Assembly (NCBI GenBank): GCA_024280155.1
Contig: JAJRQQ010000028.1
Location: 1 to 64,000, forward strand
Reading direction: 5' to 3'
Length of the DNA: 64,000 nucleotides
Origin: Bacteroidota bacterium
Lineage (GTDB): Bacteria > Bacteroidota > Bacteroidia > Flavobacteriales_D > Crocinitomicaceae
Under the pieces are notes generated by a model. That model saw nothing but the letters and a program-made list of their open reading frames with translations. It made no database searches and was not told the origin of the DNA. A program made the position numbers and the translations under genes. This document shows, piece by piece, positions 1 to 8,917 of the stretch (its first letter is position 1; every line of letters starts with the position of its first letter).

Positions 1-101
<101 letters not shown>

Positions 102-105
102 TTAG

Positions 106-139
106 AAACCTTCATCATTTATTTGATGAAGGTTTTTTT
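106..139 (+). terminator. Rho-independent terminator of the rRNA operon
   Basis: A perfect 12-bp stem (106-117 with 124-135) closes a 6-nt loop and runs into a T tract. It sits a few bases after the 5S gene and ends the rRNA operon transcript. Confidence 0.9.
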
Positions 140-539
140 GTATCCACCCGTGTAACTAGGTAGTTATTTTCGAGTTAAATTTTCCAAAAAAAACCTTATC
201 TTTCACTGATCAAAACAATCTCCAACATATCATCCTCAACTGCCTCAAAATGTACAATGGTAGTCAATGGTTATCCTATTGGTATCAAGCTAGACTCAAG
301 GTAATACTAAATCTTTCTATAAGAAACTTTCAAGTGACATTGATGAAAGTAGCGAAAAAGTATTAATTTTGGTTGGTGCAGATGCAAATGAACAAGATAT
401 GACTACAGGGGTGATTGTAGAAAGATCAGTGTAGTTATATGACGCCCATCGAAAGTATTTAACCTAGAATTGAAATTATCGTCAAGATTTTTCTTCAATC
501 GAAGACGTATAATATCATTAATTAATAGCGGAATTTAAA
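140..539. other. 400-bp gap with a possible decayed reading frame
   Basis: No intact gene is visible. Two frames look like one broken peptide. ATG at 257 reads MVVNGYPIGIKLDS and stops at 304. An overlapping frame from about 294 continues with GNTKSFYKKL and stops at 434. A one-base shift near 297-300 would join them into about 58 residues. This could be the tail of a deleted gene, or chance. Confidence 0.25.
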
Positions 540-1043
540 ATGAAAAAAATTATTTTCATAATAGCATTATCAAATTCCTTTCTAACATTTAGTCAGAATG
601 GCGGAAAGAGTTTTATAAATAGTTTTGAGCAATATCAGGATCTGTTTAACAATCCAGGAGAGGTATACGATGTGTACTTTAATTTATTTCAGAAAGCGGA
701 TCAAGATTCAATAGCCAAGAATGGAGTACGGGTAGATAAATTTATAAATTTATCTACTTTTAATTTTGCTTGTCAATTTGAAGATTCTTTACTCGAAGCT
801 CAAGTGTTTTCAAAGTTGGGAGTACTTCCTAAATTGAAAAACCTATCAATTCGAACAAAATTCCAACATCAGTTTCAAGGTTTTAACCATTTAAAAAGCC
901 TTACTCTGGAAAAAGAGGTTGATTTAAATAATTCACATCTTGTTTCTTTTCAAAACATTTTAAATCTAGGAATTTCAACTAATCCAACAACTGCGGTAAC
1001 CGTTACAACGTTAGTTCCATCTGAAATCTCCATAGTAAGATGA
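540..1043 (+). CDS. Secreted leucine-rich-repeat-like protein, probably 3'-truncated
   Basis: The product is 167 residues and starts with a signal peptide (MKKIIFIIALSNSFLTFSQ). Residues about 95-145 carry spaced leucines (LPKLKNLSIR, FNHLKSLTLE, FQNILNLGIS) that resemble the first turns of a leucine-rich repeat protein. The last 25 or so residues (TNPTTAVTVTTLVPSE) look different: they are the antisense reading of the gene at 950-1156 on the other strand. I infer that the original 3' end was lost by recombination near 975 and the frame now runs into foreign sequence. Function is unknown; a surface or periplasmic interaction role would fit the family. Confidence 0.6.
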   Translation: MKKIIFIIALSNSFLTFSQNGGKSFINSFEQYQDLFNNPGEVYDVYFNLFQKADQDSIAKNGVRVDKFINLSTFNFACQFEDSLLEAQVFSKLGVLPKLKNLSIRTKFQHQFQGFNHLKSLTLEKEVDLNNSHLVSFQNILNLGISTNPTTAVTVTTLVPSEISIVR

Positions 1044-1156
1044 TCGCTACTAATCGAAAATTTACCTAAATCTTGAGTTACCTTGATTTCGATCATCTTC
1101 AGGTACTCAGACCCAAAATCACGTAATACTTCCCTTATTTTAACTATGTATTTCAT
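950..1156 (-). CDS. Small hypothetical protein, possibly 3'-truncated
   Basis: This 68-residue frame (MKYIVKIREVLRDFG...) begins 6 bp after the stop of the WG-repeat gene and probably shares its transcript. Residues 1-58 have protein-like composition with alternating hydrophobic residues suggesting beta strands. The last ten (VEIPRFKMF) lie where the opposite-strand gene at 540 reads as a leucine-rich repeat, so at most one strand is native there. I do not recognise a family. It is probably the N-terminal part of a gene cut at the same junction. Confidence 0.45.
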   Translation of the reverse strand: MKYIVKIREVLRDFGSEYLKMIEIKVTQDLGKFSISSDHLTMEISDGTNVVTVTAVVGLVEIPRFKMF

Positions 1157-1162
1157 AATGTT

Positions 1163-2977
1163 TTATTTAGCAATTTTTTTACCTTTTTTATTCAATTCGA
1201 TTATCTCACCATTGATTTGCACAATTAGCAATCCTAGACCATTTTCATTAACACGATCATACGTAACTGGAATCAGTTGATTACCTACCAAATCATAATA
1301 GCCATAATCCCGTTCTGTCCTTACTATAAATCCATTTTCGGTAATTTTAATGCCGTCATAAAAAGCCTCTATAATAACATGATCTCCATGTGTCACCCCC
1401 CACTTATTTTTTTTCCGAAAAATCTCAACTGGAAAGTATCTTGAACCGGGAATTGGTGAGTAGTCTAGCTCTCTTTGGACTGATCTATCCGACTTACTAT
1501 AAATAATATTGTTATTCCCTTCATCAATGAATTTTATAAATCGATCAAATTCATAGAAGTGCACCATTGATAAGGCATCGGTATATTGAATTGCTCGAAA
1601 CAACATTTGCTGAGAAGAAGATTTTGCTTTCGAAGAGTAGACTATACTCAAGTTATCGCCAAAGAAAAAAGTAATTTCTTTATCAAGATAAAATTTTGTG
1701 CCGACGTTATTATCATTCACAAGGTTTTTAGGAGTGCCTTCTTCGAACAAGTTCAAACCAGACTTAGACTCTACTTTGATGTAATTAACTCCAATGACAA
1801 AATTTTTATCTAATTCAACAATTTCATTAAACTCAAAGGGGACAACAACCTCTTCAGCTTCTAAATCATAAACTCCCCAATTGTTCAAGTTATCATAATA
1901 GATATACCCTGTAAGTCGCGAGTGATCAGTTAAAATTTCAACCACACTATCTGAATACATCCTAAGCGCAAGGCGGTGTTCTGAAAGCAACTTTCCATCC
2001 ATGTAGTTAAAAGGAAGAATTGTCTCTAAATCCCGATTAACAACACCATATCTACCATTTTTCGATACTAAAAAGTGGTTTGCATCAATAATATCAAGAT
2101 CATCAAATTCACATGGCAAAACGAGTTTTTCATCTAAATTTAGAACGCCCCAAAAGCCATCTTTTTTGATCATAGCCAATTCATTTTCGTAGAGTCCAGC
2201 CCGATCAAATGACTTTTTACTTTTTTGTTTTGATCTCACGTTTACATATCGAAATACAATATTTTCTTTTGATTTTTCAGCAATGAGCAACTTACCTTCA
2301 GAGCATTTGAATGCCGATGATAGTTGAAGATCTAAAATATTTTTTTTGATGAATTTTTTATTTTCTAAATGACTCAATTGTTTAGAAGAAACCCAATAGT
2401 TATCTGGAAATAAATCACTCCAATAATGATCGAATTTTGCCGTCGAGGTAGAATAAATACGCTTGTTCTCGGAGTTAATTACATGAAGTTCATCATTTTC
2501 ATCAATAACAGTAGCAAATCCATTTTGAAACTCTGATACCAAAGAAAATGATTCTTCGATAAGAACTTCACCTGACTCACTTGCTAAACCCCAAGAGCCA
2601 TTTTTAACTCTCTGAAACCATACAAAACTATTTGTAATTGGGCTAATATAGAACATTGAAGGTTCAATAAGTACTTCCCCGTCTCTAGAAACCAATCCGA
2701 ACATTCCATCTTTAGTTACAATTGCACTTTTTGAATTAAAAACACTAACCCTATCATAGATTGGTGAGAAGACTATAGCACCTGCTGTATCTATCACCCC
2801 CTGAGAACCAGCATTGGAAATCAGTGCAAATCCATCAGTCCTGAACGCGCCTATACAAAATGAAGTGTCAACTGATACAAAGGTGTTACTTGCCAAATCG
2901 TAGTTCCCTTGAATTTTCATTTGTGCATGGGATAATGGAAATGAGAAAAAGAATAATATGGATATAATAACGCGCAT
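1163..2977 (-). CDS. Secreted WG-repeat protein
   Basis: The product is 604 residues with an N-terminal signal peptide (MRVIISILFFFSFPLSHAQ). It contains many WG repeats, short beta units of the type 'KDGFWGVLNLDEKLVLPCEF', along with 'KNGRYGVVNRD', 'LNNWGVYDLEA' and 'KKNKWGVTHGD', spread from about residue 60 to the C terminus. WG-repeat proteins are common in Bacteroidota and act outside the cytoplasm, probably in surface binding; no enzymatic motif is present. It starts 3 bp after the fragment at 2981 and is followed after 6 bp by the small frame at 950, so the three form a short operon-like run. Confidence 0.85.
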   Translation of the reverse strand: MRVIISILFFFSFPLSHAQMKIQGNYDLASNTFVSVDTSFCIGAFRTDGFALISNAGSQGVIDTAGAIVFSPIYDRVSVFNSKSAIVTKDGMFGLVSRDGEVLIEPSMFYISPITNSFVWFQRVKNGSWGLASESGEVLIEESFSLVSEFQNGFATVIDENDELHVINSENKRIYSTSTAKFDHYWSDLFPDNYWVSSKQLSHLENKKFIKKNILDLQLSSAFKCSEGKLLIAEKSKENIVFRYVNVRSKQKSKKSFDRAGLYENELAMIKKDGFWGVLNLDEKLVLPCEFDDLDIIDANHFLVSKNGRYGVVNRDLETILPFNYMDGKLLSEHRLALRMYSDSVVEILTDHSRLTGYIYYDNLNNWGVYDLEAEEVVVPFEFNEIVELDKNFVIGVNYIKVESKSGLNLFEEGTPKNLVNDNNVGTKFYLDKEITFFFGDNLSIVYSSKAKSSSQQMLFRAIQYTDALSMVHFYEFDRFIKFIDEGNNNIIYSKSDRSVQRELDYSPIPGSRYFPVEIFRKKNKWGVTHGDHVIIEAFYDGIKITENGFIVRTERDYGYYDLVGNQLIPVTYDRVNENGLGLLIVQINGEIIELNKKGKKIAK

Positions 2978-2980
2978 TTA

Positions 2981-3166
2981 CTACTTTATAAATTCAATAC
3001 TATCAATAAACATTTTTCCATTACCGGAAGCAGGAAACTTTATCCTGAACCACTTCGCCTCTGCGAGATTCACCGTATTCCCGCTAAATTCACTCAATGA
3101 AACAGTAATTGTACTCGAGGCGGGACTTGAACCTTCTTCACCAAATATGCAATCTTCCATAGACAC
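2981..3166 (-). pseudogene. C-terminal fragment of a secreted jelly-roll-like protein
   Basis: The 61-residue frame has no signal peptide. It ends with 'AEAKWFRIKFPASGNGKMF' and then IDSIEF, a pattern like the last strands of carbohydrate-binding or jelly-roll domains in secreted Bacteroidota proteins. A stop lies just upstream of the only ATG, so no longer gene can be read. I infer a 5'-deleted remnant whose tail still abuts the WG-repeat gene. It could alternatively be a short functional peptide. Confidence 0.4.
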
Positions 3167-3182
3167 TCTCTTACGCGCTTAA

Positions 3183-3771
3183 TCAATCCTTTTCAAATGC
3201 GTTCCTAATAAGGAACATTATCAAATGTAGTATTATTTTCGCAAAATTTAAAATTGATCATTTTTATTTCGAGGAATAACAAAATAATTTTAACAGTTGA
3301 AGAAAGAAATAAACCATTTAAATATGTTATAGCAAGCTTGTTGGTCATCTTAATTGTTTCTATCATTTTCTTAATTGTCCTTGTTAAAAAAAGAATTGAT
3401 ATTAGGTAGTCGAAAATGAATCTAATTTAATCGCTCGAAAGAAAGGAAGTCTTATCTGATTAATTGGTAACACATTCATCTCATTTGCATCTACACTGAT
3501 ATCTTTATTCGTAAATTCCGTATTTGGTGAACATGAATACTGTACAGACAATGTAAAATACCCAGTAGAATTATTCTGCTTCTGATTCTTTCCTCCATGT
3601 TGCTCCTACATAATATTTTTTTACTCCAAGCCCGCGCGAATCGGTCTTTTGCAGTTTGGAAATTTGAGGTTTCATGATGGTAAAACAGGAAATTTTTGGG
3701 AGAGTGTAATAGCAAAGATAAATCACATATCAAATGAGATAACTTCTAATCAAGTTTTGTTTCGTGAAGAA
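3183..3771. other. 590-bp gap holding gene debris
   Basis: No intact gene is convincing here. Two open frames without a usable start look peptide-like and are listed separately (3281-3409 and 3586-3807). No terminator, promoter box or RNA gene stands out. Confidence 0.4.
3281..3409 (+). pseudogene. Possible membrane-anchor fragment
   Basis: The frame reads KIILTVEERNKPFKYVIASL and then a run of about 20 hydrophobic residues ending VLVKKRIDIR before a TAG. A single transmembrane helix followed by basic residues and a stop is a typical C-terminal anchor. There is no ATG in frame, so this would be the 3' end of a lost gene. Confidence 0.3.
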
Positions 3772-3807
3772 TCAATGCATCATAAATGCCAATGCGCAAC
3801 CTCCTAA
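3586..3807 (+). pseudogene. Possible gene remnant of unknown family
   Basis: This frame includes 'GLLQFGNLRFHDGKTGNFW' and ESVIAKINHISNEI, which has plausible protein composition but no upstream start. It runs into the 3' end of the convergent ZIP gene. It may be a decayed fragment or a chance open frame. Confidence 0.2.
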
Positions 3808-4506
3808 GATGGTCATTAACTTCAAAAAGTTAAACTTATGATTTTCACTTGTTTCAAAAATAATCGTTGTTGAGATATGAAGAAACATACCTACGACAAC
3901 CGCTAAAACAATATCAAAACTGTGACTTTCAAAATATGTAGATGTATTGTAGCCGATTAAAAGTCCCATTGATGTAGTTATGGAAAAAATTCCGAGTGCT
4001 GACCAAGCTTTTACTTTTGAAACTTTAGATGCAATAAGTAAAGTCATCAACGCAATTGCAACGGGTAAACGATGAAACAAAATTCCGAATAACAAAGAAT
4101 TGTCGTGTCCATGGTGGTGTGAAGTCGCAATTTCCATCCCTGCAAGTTGACTTCCCAATGGAATTCCTTCTAGAAATGAGTGAATACTTAATGCTAAAAC
4201 AAGTGTTATAGGAATTCTAGAAATGTGATGAACGTGAACATGACCATGTTCTATTCCGCCAGAAAAGAATTCTAGAATCAATTGAATTAGAAAACCGACA
4301 AGAATGAATACACCGATGTTATAACTGCTGGATTCATAAAGTTCTGGAATGAAATGAATAAAAGCGATGGACAATAAAAACCCTCCACTAAAGGCTAACA
4401 TTAATTTTATGATTTGCTCATTCTTCGATTTATTCAATAAAGTGACCAACAATCCTCCAATTAAGACGGAAGAAATTAATGCGATATTGACTAAAAGTAT
4501 TTTCAT
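3772..4506 (-). CDS. ZIP-family divalent metal transporter
   Basis: The 244-residue inner-membrane protein has about eight hydrophobic segments. The family motif HSFLEGIPLG is at residues 109-118 and a second metal-site segment HRLPVAIAL is near 145. Two histidine clusters (86-94 and 130-134) match the variable metal-binding loops of ZIP proteins, which import Zn2+, Fe2+ or related ions into the cytoplasm. It overlaps the upstream methyltransferase by 4 bp (ATGA), so it is the last gene of the 8813-3772 operon. Substrate cannot be told from sequence. Confidence 0.9.
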   Translation of the reverse strand: MKILLVNIALISSVLIGGLLVTLLNKSKNEQIIKLMLAFSGGFLLSIAFIHFIPELYESSSYNIGVFILVGFLIQLILEFFSGGIEHGHVHVHHISRIPITLVLALSIHSFLEGIPLGSQLAGMEIATSHHHGHDNSLLFGILFHRLPVAIALMTLLIASKVSKVKAWSALGIFSITTSMGLLIGYNTSTYFESHSFDIVLAVVVGMFLHISTTIIFETSENHKFNFLKLMTILGGCALAFMMH

Positions 4507-5236
4507 TCTGTTTTTTGAGCTATAATGATAAGTCGATCTGAATTTTCTTCATCAAAATGATTTAAATCAAAGTCCCCAAAGATACTAAGAATTTTAAAAT
4601 TATTCAGATGAAGTAATCTTTTAAAATCATTTAATAGAACAGCTTGAACACGCTCCGTATGTTGCTGAATTTGCTTGCCATCATTAAAAGAGATATTTTT
4701 GAAAATGTGTTTTCCATCGTAGGTACGTTTGATGGTGAATTGTACATTATCTACTGTTTTAATTTCATTCTCCACCAAATTGGAAATAACTTTTGATGCA
4801 TTCATGAAATCAATAATCAATAAGCCATCTTTATTCAACATAGAGTGAATGGATTCGAGCATCTTTATATTATCCGACTCATCATTGAAATAGCCAAAGC
4901 TGGTGAAAAGATTGAAAATTGCTTCGAATTTTTCGTTAGAATATACTTCACGCATATCATGAACGTCAAATGAAAGTCCATCCTGCTCAATTTTTTTGCT
5001 GCTGAAATACTGTTTGGAGATAAATCAACACCGAGTACGCGTAAGCCTTCTTGATGAAGCATTCGAGCATGTCGCCCTTTTCCACAGGCTAAATCCATTA
5101 CTTTTGCATTCTTTTTTAAATGAATGTGTTGAATTAAATTTGAAATAAACTGTTGTGCCTCCTCATCATCTCTATTTTTGTAGAGAATATGGTAAAAAGG
5201 AGAATCAAACCAAGATGCAAACCATTCTTTTTTCAT
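4503..5236 (-). pseudogene. Class I SAM-dependent methyltransferase, frameshifted
   Basis: The N-terminal part (4998-5236) has the SAM-binding motif VMDLACGKGRHARML and an acidic loop GVDLSP. The C-terminal part, in another frame down to 4503, continues with FNLFTSFGYF and LLIIDFMN. The frames join at a seven-A run on the coding strand (4991-4997); eight As would give one 244-residue protein reading AAKKIEQDGLSFDVHDMREV. This is either a one-base deletion or base-calling error in a homopolymer, or slippage that restores the frame. It lies 33 bp after the ArnT-like gene and overlaps the ZIP start. The substrate is unknown. Confidence 0.8.
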
Positions 5237-5269
5237 CTGCTAAAAGTATTATTTCTTAAGTCTTTGTTT

Positions 5270-6907
5270 TTATTTCCTTTGATAGAATCTAAATCCTCCG
5301 ACCTTTTTAATTAACTCAAAATTAGGGTGTTCATCCAACTCTGTATTGGTAGATTTTGAGACAAAATAAACCGTTTTGTCAACGTCACCATTCAGCAACC
5401 AATCTTTATTCAATCGCTTTTCTGAAAGTCCTGCTGGCTGTTGGAAATAGTAATACTGAGCGTAACTCTTATATCCGTACGATTCTACATAAGCATCTTC
5501 GCCTTGAATAGATTCGTCAAATTCAACCACTGGACCTTGCGTGAATCCTTCAATTTTAGGAAGAATGAAAAAGAGTACGAATAGTAAAGAAAAAGCAACT
5601 GTGGTAGAGATCGTTACAATTCCTTGCATGATTTTATTTCTCCGAATAAAAAGGATAGAAATAATAACTCCAACTAAGAATAGAATTCCGACTAAAAATT
5701 CAAAACCCGACCAGTGAATAGGAGTTTTCATCGATTCAACTGCAAAAGGGTCATTCATATAAGGGAAAAGCAATTCTTTATTCTTCATGATAATTGGAAG
5801 AACAGTGAAGAGGATACTCCAAATCACACCAACAAACACAAATAGAATACTTTGATACTTTTTCCATTCTTCTTTTTTCTTTATAATCTGATACAGATAG
5901 AAAGCTGCTAAAAACGACAATGGCATGTATGTCATCGAAGAATAATGGATAATTTTTGTTGTCGAAAGACTGAAAAGAATCAATACTACCCAAAATAAAG
6001 AAAGCATCCAAACTCGAAAGTCTAAAACCAATCGCTCTGACTTCCTGCGGAAAAAAGGCAAGGCAAAAATGGAAATAGGGAAGCACCCTATAAACACGAC
6101 GATGAAGTGATAATAAAATGGTTGCGCATGTCCAGCAACAGGGGAGTTGAATAGTTCAATTTGGTATTCGATGAATTGAATGATAATGTCGATTCCATTC
6201 TGTGCAACTTCCATGCTCAACCAAGCACCAATGATTAATAACAGACCTCCGAAAAAGAGAAGGATATTTTTAATGCTCGGGAAAGGTTTGAATTTTTTTA
6301 AAATCAGGTAAACCAATAAAGTCAGACCGAGTAATAAAAAACCAACGGGTCCTTTGGTGATAACGCTCAATCCACTAAATAATCCGGAATAGACAGCGAG
6401 TCGACCAATGTTTTCTTCTTCTTTCCCGATTACTCGCATCATGAAATAGATTGACATGAAGATAAAATAATTGAAAACGGGATCAATGATTCCTGATTTG
6501 AAATAGAGGTGGGGGAGAATAGTTCCGAAGAATAATAACGCCCAAATCAATCCAAATGTTGCTGAAAAATGCTTTTTCCCGATTAAATAGAAGGAAATAA
6601 GGTAAATAAAACCAAAAAGTGCATTTGGGAATCGTGCAGCAAATTCATTGATACCGAATAGTTTCATTTCACCAACTTGCAACCAGAAGAAGAAAGGCGG
6701 TTTTTCCCAAAAAGGCTGAAAATTGATTTGAACACGTAAAAAATTCTCACTTGCAATCATTTCTCTAGCCGATTCTGCAAAATTGATTTCATCCCAATCA
6801 AAGAGATGAGTGTTTCCTAATCCAAGAAAAAAGAAGAGAGAAAGTAACGTCAAAAACAAGATGCTTTTTCGCTGACTCCCGGCAATATTATCCAAAAGTT
6901 GATGCAT
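5270..6907 (-). CDS. ArnT/PMT-like membrane glycosyltransferase
   Basis: The 545-residue integral membrane protein has about twelve hydrophobic helices. The first periplasmic loop contains FDWDEINFAESAREM and EKPPFFFWLQ, the acidic motif and 'EKPP' of the dolichyl-phosphate-mannose mannosyltransferase/ArnT superfamily (GT39/GT83). These enzymes move a sugar from a polyprenyl-phosphate carrier to lipid A, proteins or glycans on the outer face of the inner membrane. The start overlaps the stop of the PHP gene by one base, and the GT2 gene upstream could make the lipid-linked donor. The acceptor is unknown. Confidence 0.85.
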   Translation of the reverse strand: MHQLLDNIAGSQRKSILFLTLLSLFFFLGLGNTHLFDWDEINFAESAREMIASENFLRVQINFQPFWEKPPFFFWLQVGEMKLFGINEFAARFPNALFGFIYLISFYLIGKKHFSATFGLIWALLFFGTILPHLYFKSGIIDPVFNYFIFMSIYFMMRVIGKEEENIGRLAVYSGLFSGLSVITKGPVGFLLLGLTLLVYLILKKFKPFPSIKNILLFFGGLLLIIGAWLSMEVAQNGIDIIIQFIEYQIELFNSPVAGHAQPFYYHFIVVFIGCFPISIFALPFFRRKSERLVLDFRVWMLSLFWVVLILFSLSTTKIIHYSSMTYMPLSFLAAFYLYQIIKKKEEWKKYQSILFVFVGVIWSILFTVLPIIMKNKELLFPYMNDPFAVESMKTPIHWSGFEFLVGILFLVGVIISILFIRRNKIMQGIVTISTTVAFSLLFVLFFILPKIEGFTQGPVVEFDESIQGEDAYVESYGYKSYAQYYYFQQPAGLSEKRLNKDWLLNGDVDKTVYFVSKSTNTELDEHPNFELIKKVGGFRFYQRK

Positions 6908-8061
6908 TAAAAACGAATTATTTTCCTGATTAATAATAATAGTAAAAGTGAAAATAATACAGCAATAATTCTAAAAACCCAAGTTTTAAAAAAACTGGAT
7001 TCAGCTTTTACGTTGACATTCAAAGGAACTGTTTTTCCATCATAACGGAGAATCGGGTTCATGTATAAATTACTGTTTGCATTGTAGGCGACCGTTCTTA
7101 CGTAAGTGTCATTCTCTTTAAAAGAATAGTTAATTGAATCAGAATTGTAAATTGTTTTCAAAACTTTTCCATTCTGCCCCGTAACTAGAATTGAATCTGC
7201 AACATTGGAGAATTGAATACTAATCATATTTGCATCATCAAGTTGACAACTGACTAAATCGTTATCACATTCTTGATTGAGACTTGCGATGCCATAGTTC
7301 AGTCCCATTTTCATTGCATTCATAATTGAATCAGGCTGACGGTAATTGGAATAAATAATGTTCCATATTCTAAAAGTAGGTTCTTTTACGATGTCGTGTG
7401 TATCGTCATCGCCCATAATCCAAGTTAAACGACCTGCAGAAAGTGCTTGGTCCCAATATTCATCAGAAATTCTGTAATGATTAAGGACTTCTGTAAATTC
7501 ATAACCAACCAAATGTCGCATATCCTCACAAGAACGACCTCCTGCAAATTTTGGATGAGCCATTGAAATCATTGCCCCGTTTGCTTTAATATTCTCAATG
7601 ATTTTCTGCTTATGAGAAGTCAGTTGGTACAAAGGATAATCAAAGTAAGATACTTCCGGAGAATTAATGGATAAATAATGAGACTTAAAAATGTTGTAAC
7701 CGTGCTCGTATGCAGGAACATATAAGTCTGTTCGCTCTTTAGCATAAGTACTTACCTTGTGATAATTCGAAATGGCTGCGATATCGTATCCACGTTCTGT
7801 GTAACCATCAAAGACATCTTTTTCCGTGTTGTGTCCATTGGTTACTGATTTCCAAGCGACAGAATGTGCATGAAAATTTGCTCGATAAGATGAGTCGGGT
7901 AAGTTCTGATAGGGATTAAATATTTCATCTCCTGAAAAAGCTCTCGGCTCTGGGAAAATATAAATGGTTGTATTGATGTAAAATATTGAAGCGATAAAAA
8001 CAACAAATACAATCAGTACAAGTATCACTTTGAGTAGGAAACGAATGATTTTTTTTAGCAC
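6907..8061 (-). CDS. Membrane-anchored PHP-type metallohydrolase
   Basis: The product is 384 residues with hydrophobic segments at both ends (about 8-28 and 360-380) and a soluble domain between. Metal ligands typical of the PHP phosphoesterase fold are visible: FHAHS, ISNYHKV, PAYEHG, SMAHPKF and GDDDTHD. Topology suggests the catalytic domain faces the periplasm. It is sandwiched between GT2 (5-bp gap) and the ArnT-like gene (1-bp overlap), so it probably acts on a phosphate ester in the same glycan or lipid-carrier pathway. The exact substrate is not deducible. Confidence 0.75.
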   Translation of the reverse strand: MLKKIIRFLLKVILVLIVFVVFIASIFYINTTIYIFPEPRAFSGDEIFNPYQNLPDSSYRANFHAHSVAWKSVTNGHNTEKDVFDGYTERGYDIAAISNYHKVSTYAKERTDLYVPAYEHGYNIFKSHYLSINSPEVSYFDYPLYQLTSHKQKIIENIKANGAMISMAHPKFAGGRSCEDMRHLVGYEFTEVLNHYRISDEYWDQALSAGRLTWIMGDDDTHDIVKEPTFRIWNIIYSNYRQPDSIMNAMKMGLNYGIASLNQECDNDLVSCQLDDANMISIQFSNVADSILVTGQNGKVLKTIYNSDSINYSFKENDTYVRTVAYNANSNLYMNPILRYDGKTVPLNVNVKAESSFFKTWVFRIIAVLFSLLLLLLIRKIIRF

Positions 8062-8066
8062 ATTTT

Positions 8067-8813
8067 TTATTTTTGGTGAAATATTTTCGATTTCACTAAA
8101 CCTAATTTATTGAAAAAATACATCCAAGAAACTTTGAGTACACCAAGTCCATAGATAGAACTTCGTTGTAAGTTGATTGAAGATGCATCATCAAAATATT
8201 TAGTTGGACATGTGATCTCTGCAATTTCATGTCCTTTGTAAAATATTTGTGCCAACATTTGATTGTCAAAGATGAAATCATCTGAGTTAATGTTGAAATT
8301 AATGTCTTCCAAAACTTCTTTTGAAAACATTCTGTATCCAGTATGGTATTCTGATAATTTTTGATTCATCAAAATATTTTGCGTCAAAGTTAAAAAACGA
8401 TTGGCAACATATTTAATCAATGGCATCCCACCTTTTCGTGCACCTTTTCCGAGGATGCGAGAACCAATCACAACTGGATAAACATCGTTTGCGATTAGAT
8501 AAGCCATACTTTCAATAAGCTTTGGAGTGTATTGGTAATCGGGGTGCAACATCACTACGATATCAGCGTTCAGTTCTAATGCTTTGTTGTAGCAAGATTT
8601 TTGATTTCCACCGTAACCTTTATTCTCCTCGTGAACAATGATATGCTTTATACCAATTTTACGACCTAATTCCGCTGTGTCATCACTACTTTTGTCATCA
8701 ACTAAAACAACATCATCGACAATATCAAATGGAATTTCATCGTAGGTTTTTTTTAATGTTTTCGCAGCGTTGTATGCGGGTAAGATAACAACTAATTTTT
8801 TTCCTCTAATCAT
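8067..8813 (-). CDS. GT2 glycosyltransferase, polyprenyl-phosphate sugar synthase type
   Basis: The 248-residue protein has the GT-A fold signature VVILPAYNAAKTLKKTYDEI, the nucleotide-sugar motif VLVDDKSSDDT, and HPDYQYTP at the DxD-like position. It resembles dolichyl-phosphate mannose/glucose synthases without C-terminal membrane helices. As first gene of the operon it would charge a polyprenyl phosphate with a hexose for the ArnT-like enzyme. That pairing is inferred from order. Confidence 0.85.
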   Translation of the reverse strand: MIRGKKLVVILPAYNAAKTLKKTYDEIPFDIVDDVVLVDDKSSDDTAELGRKIGIKHIIVHEENKGYGGNQKSCYNKALELNADIVVMLHPDYQYTPKLIESMAYLIANDVYPVVIGSRILGKGARKGGMPLIKYVANRFLTLTQNILMNQKLSEYHTGYRMFSKEVLEDINFNINSDDFIFDNQMLAQIFYKGHEIAEITCPTKYFDDASSINLQRSSIYGLGVLKVSWMYFFNKLGLVKSKIFHQK

Positions 8814-8917
8814 ATTTTTTATTCTAAAGAATTACAAACTTAATCAATGTTACGCGATAATAAAAGCAGAAAGCTTGGAGATGTATTTCTCTCTAAATTT
8901 AATACGCTCTACTGCAT

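Noticed and set aside
1586-1813. Plus-strand open frame inside the WG-repeat gene
   Set aside because: It is antisense to clear WG repeats and has no protein-like features of its own.
3112-3132. T-arm-like word (GGTTCAAGTCCCGCC on the minus strand) suggesting a tRNA 3' fragment or attachment site
   Set aside because: The opposite T-stem strand and the acceptor partner are missing, and the sequence reads through as GSSPA within an open frame that continues into a plausible protein domain.
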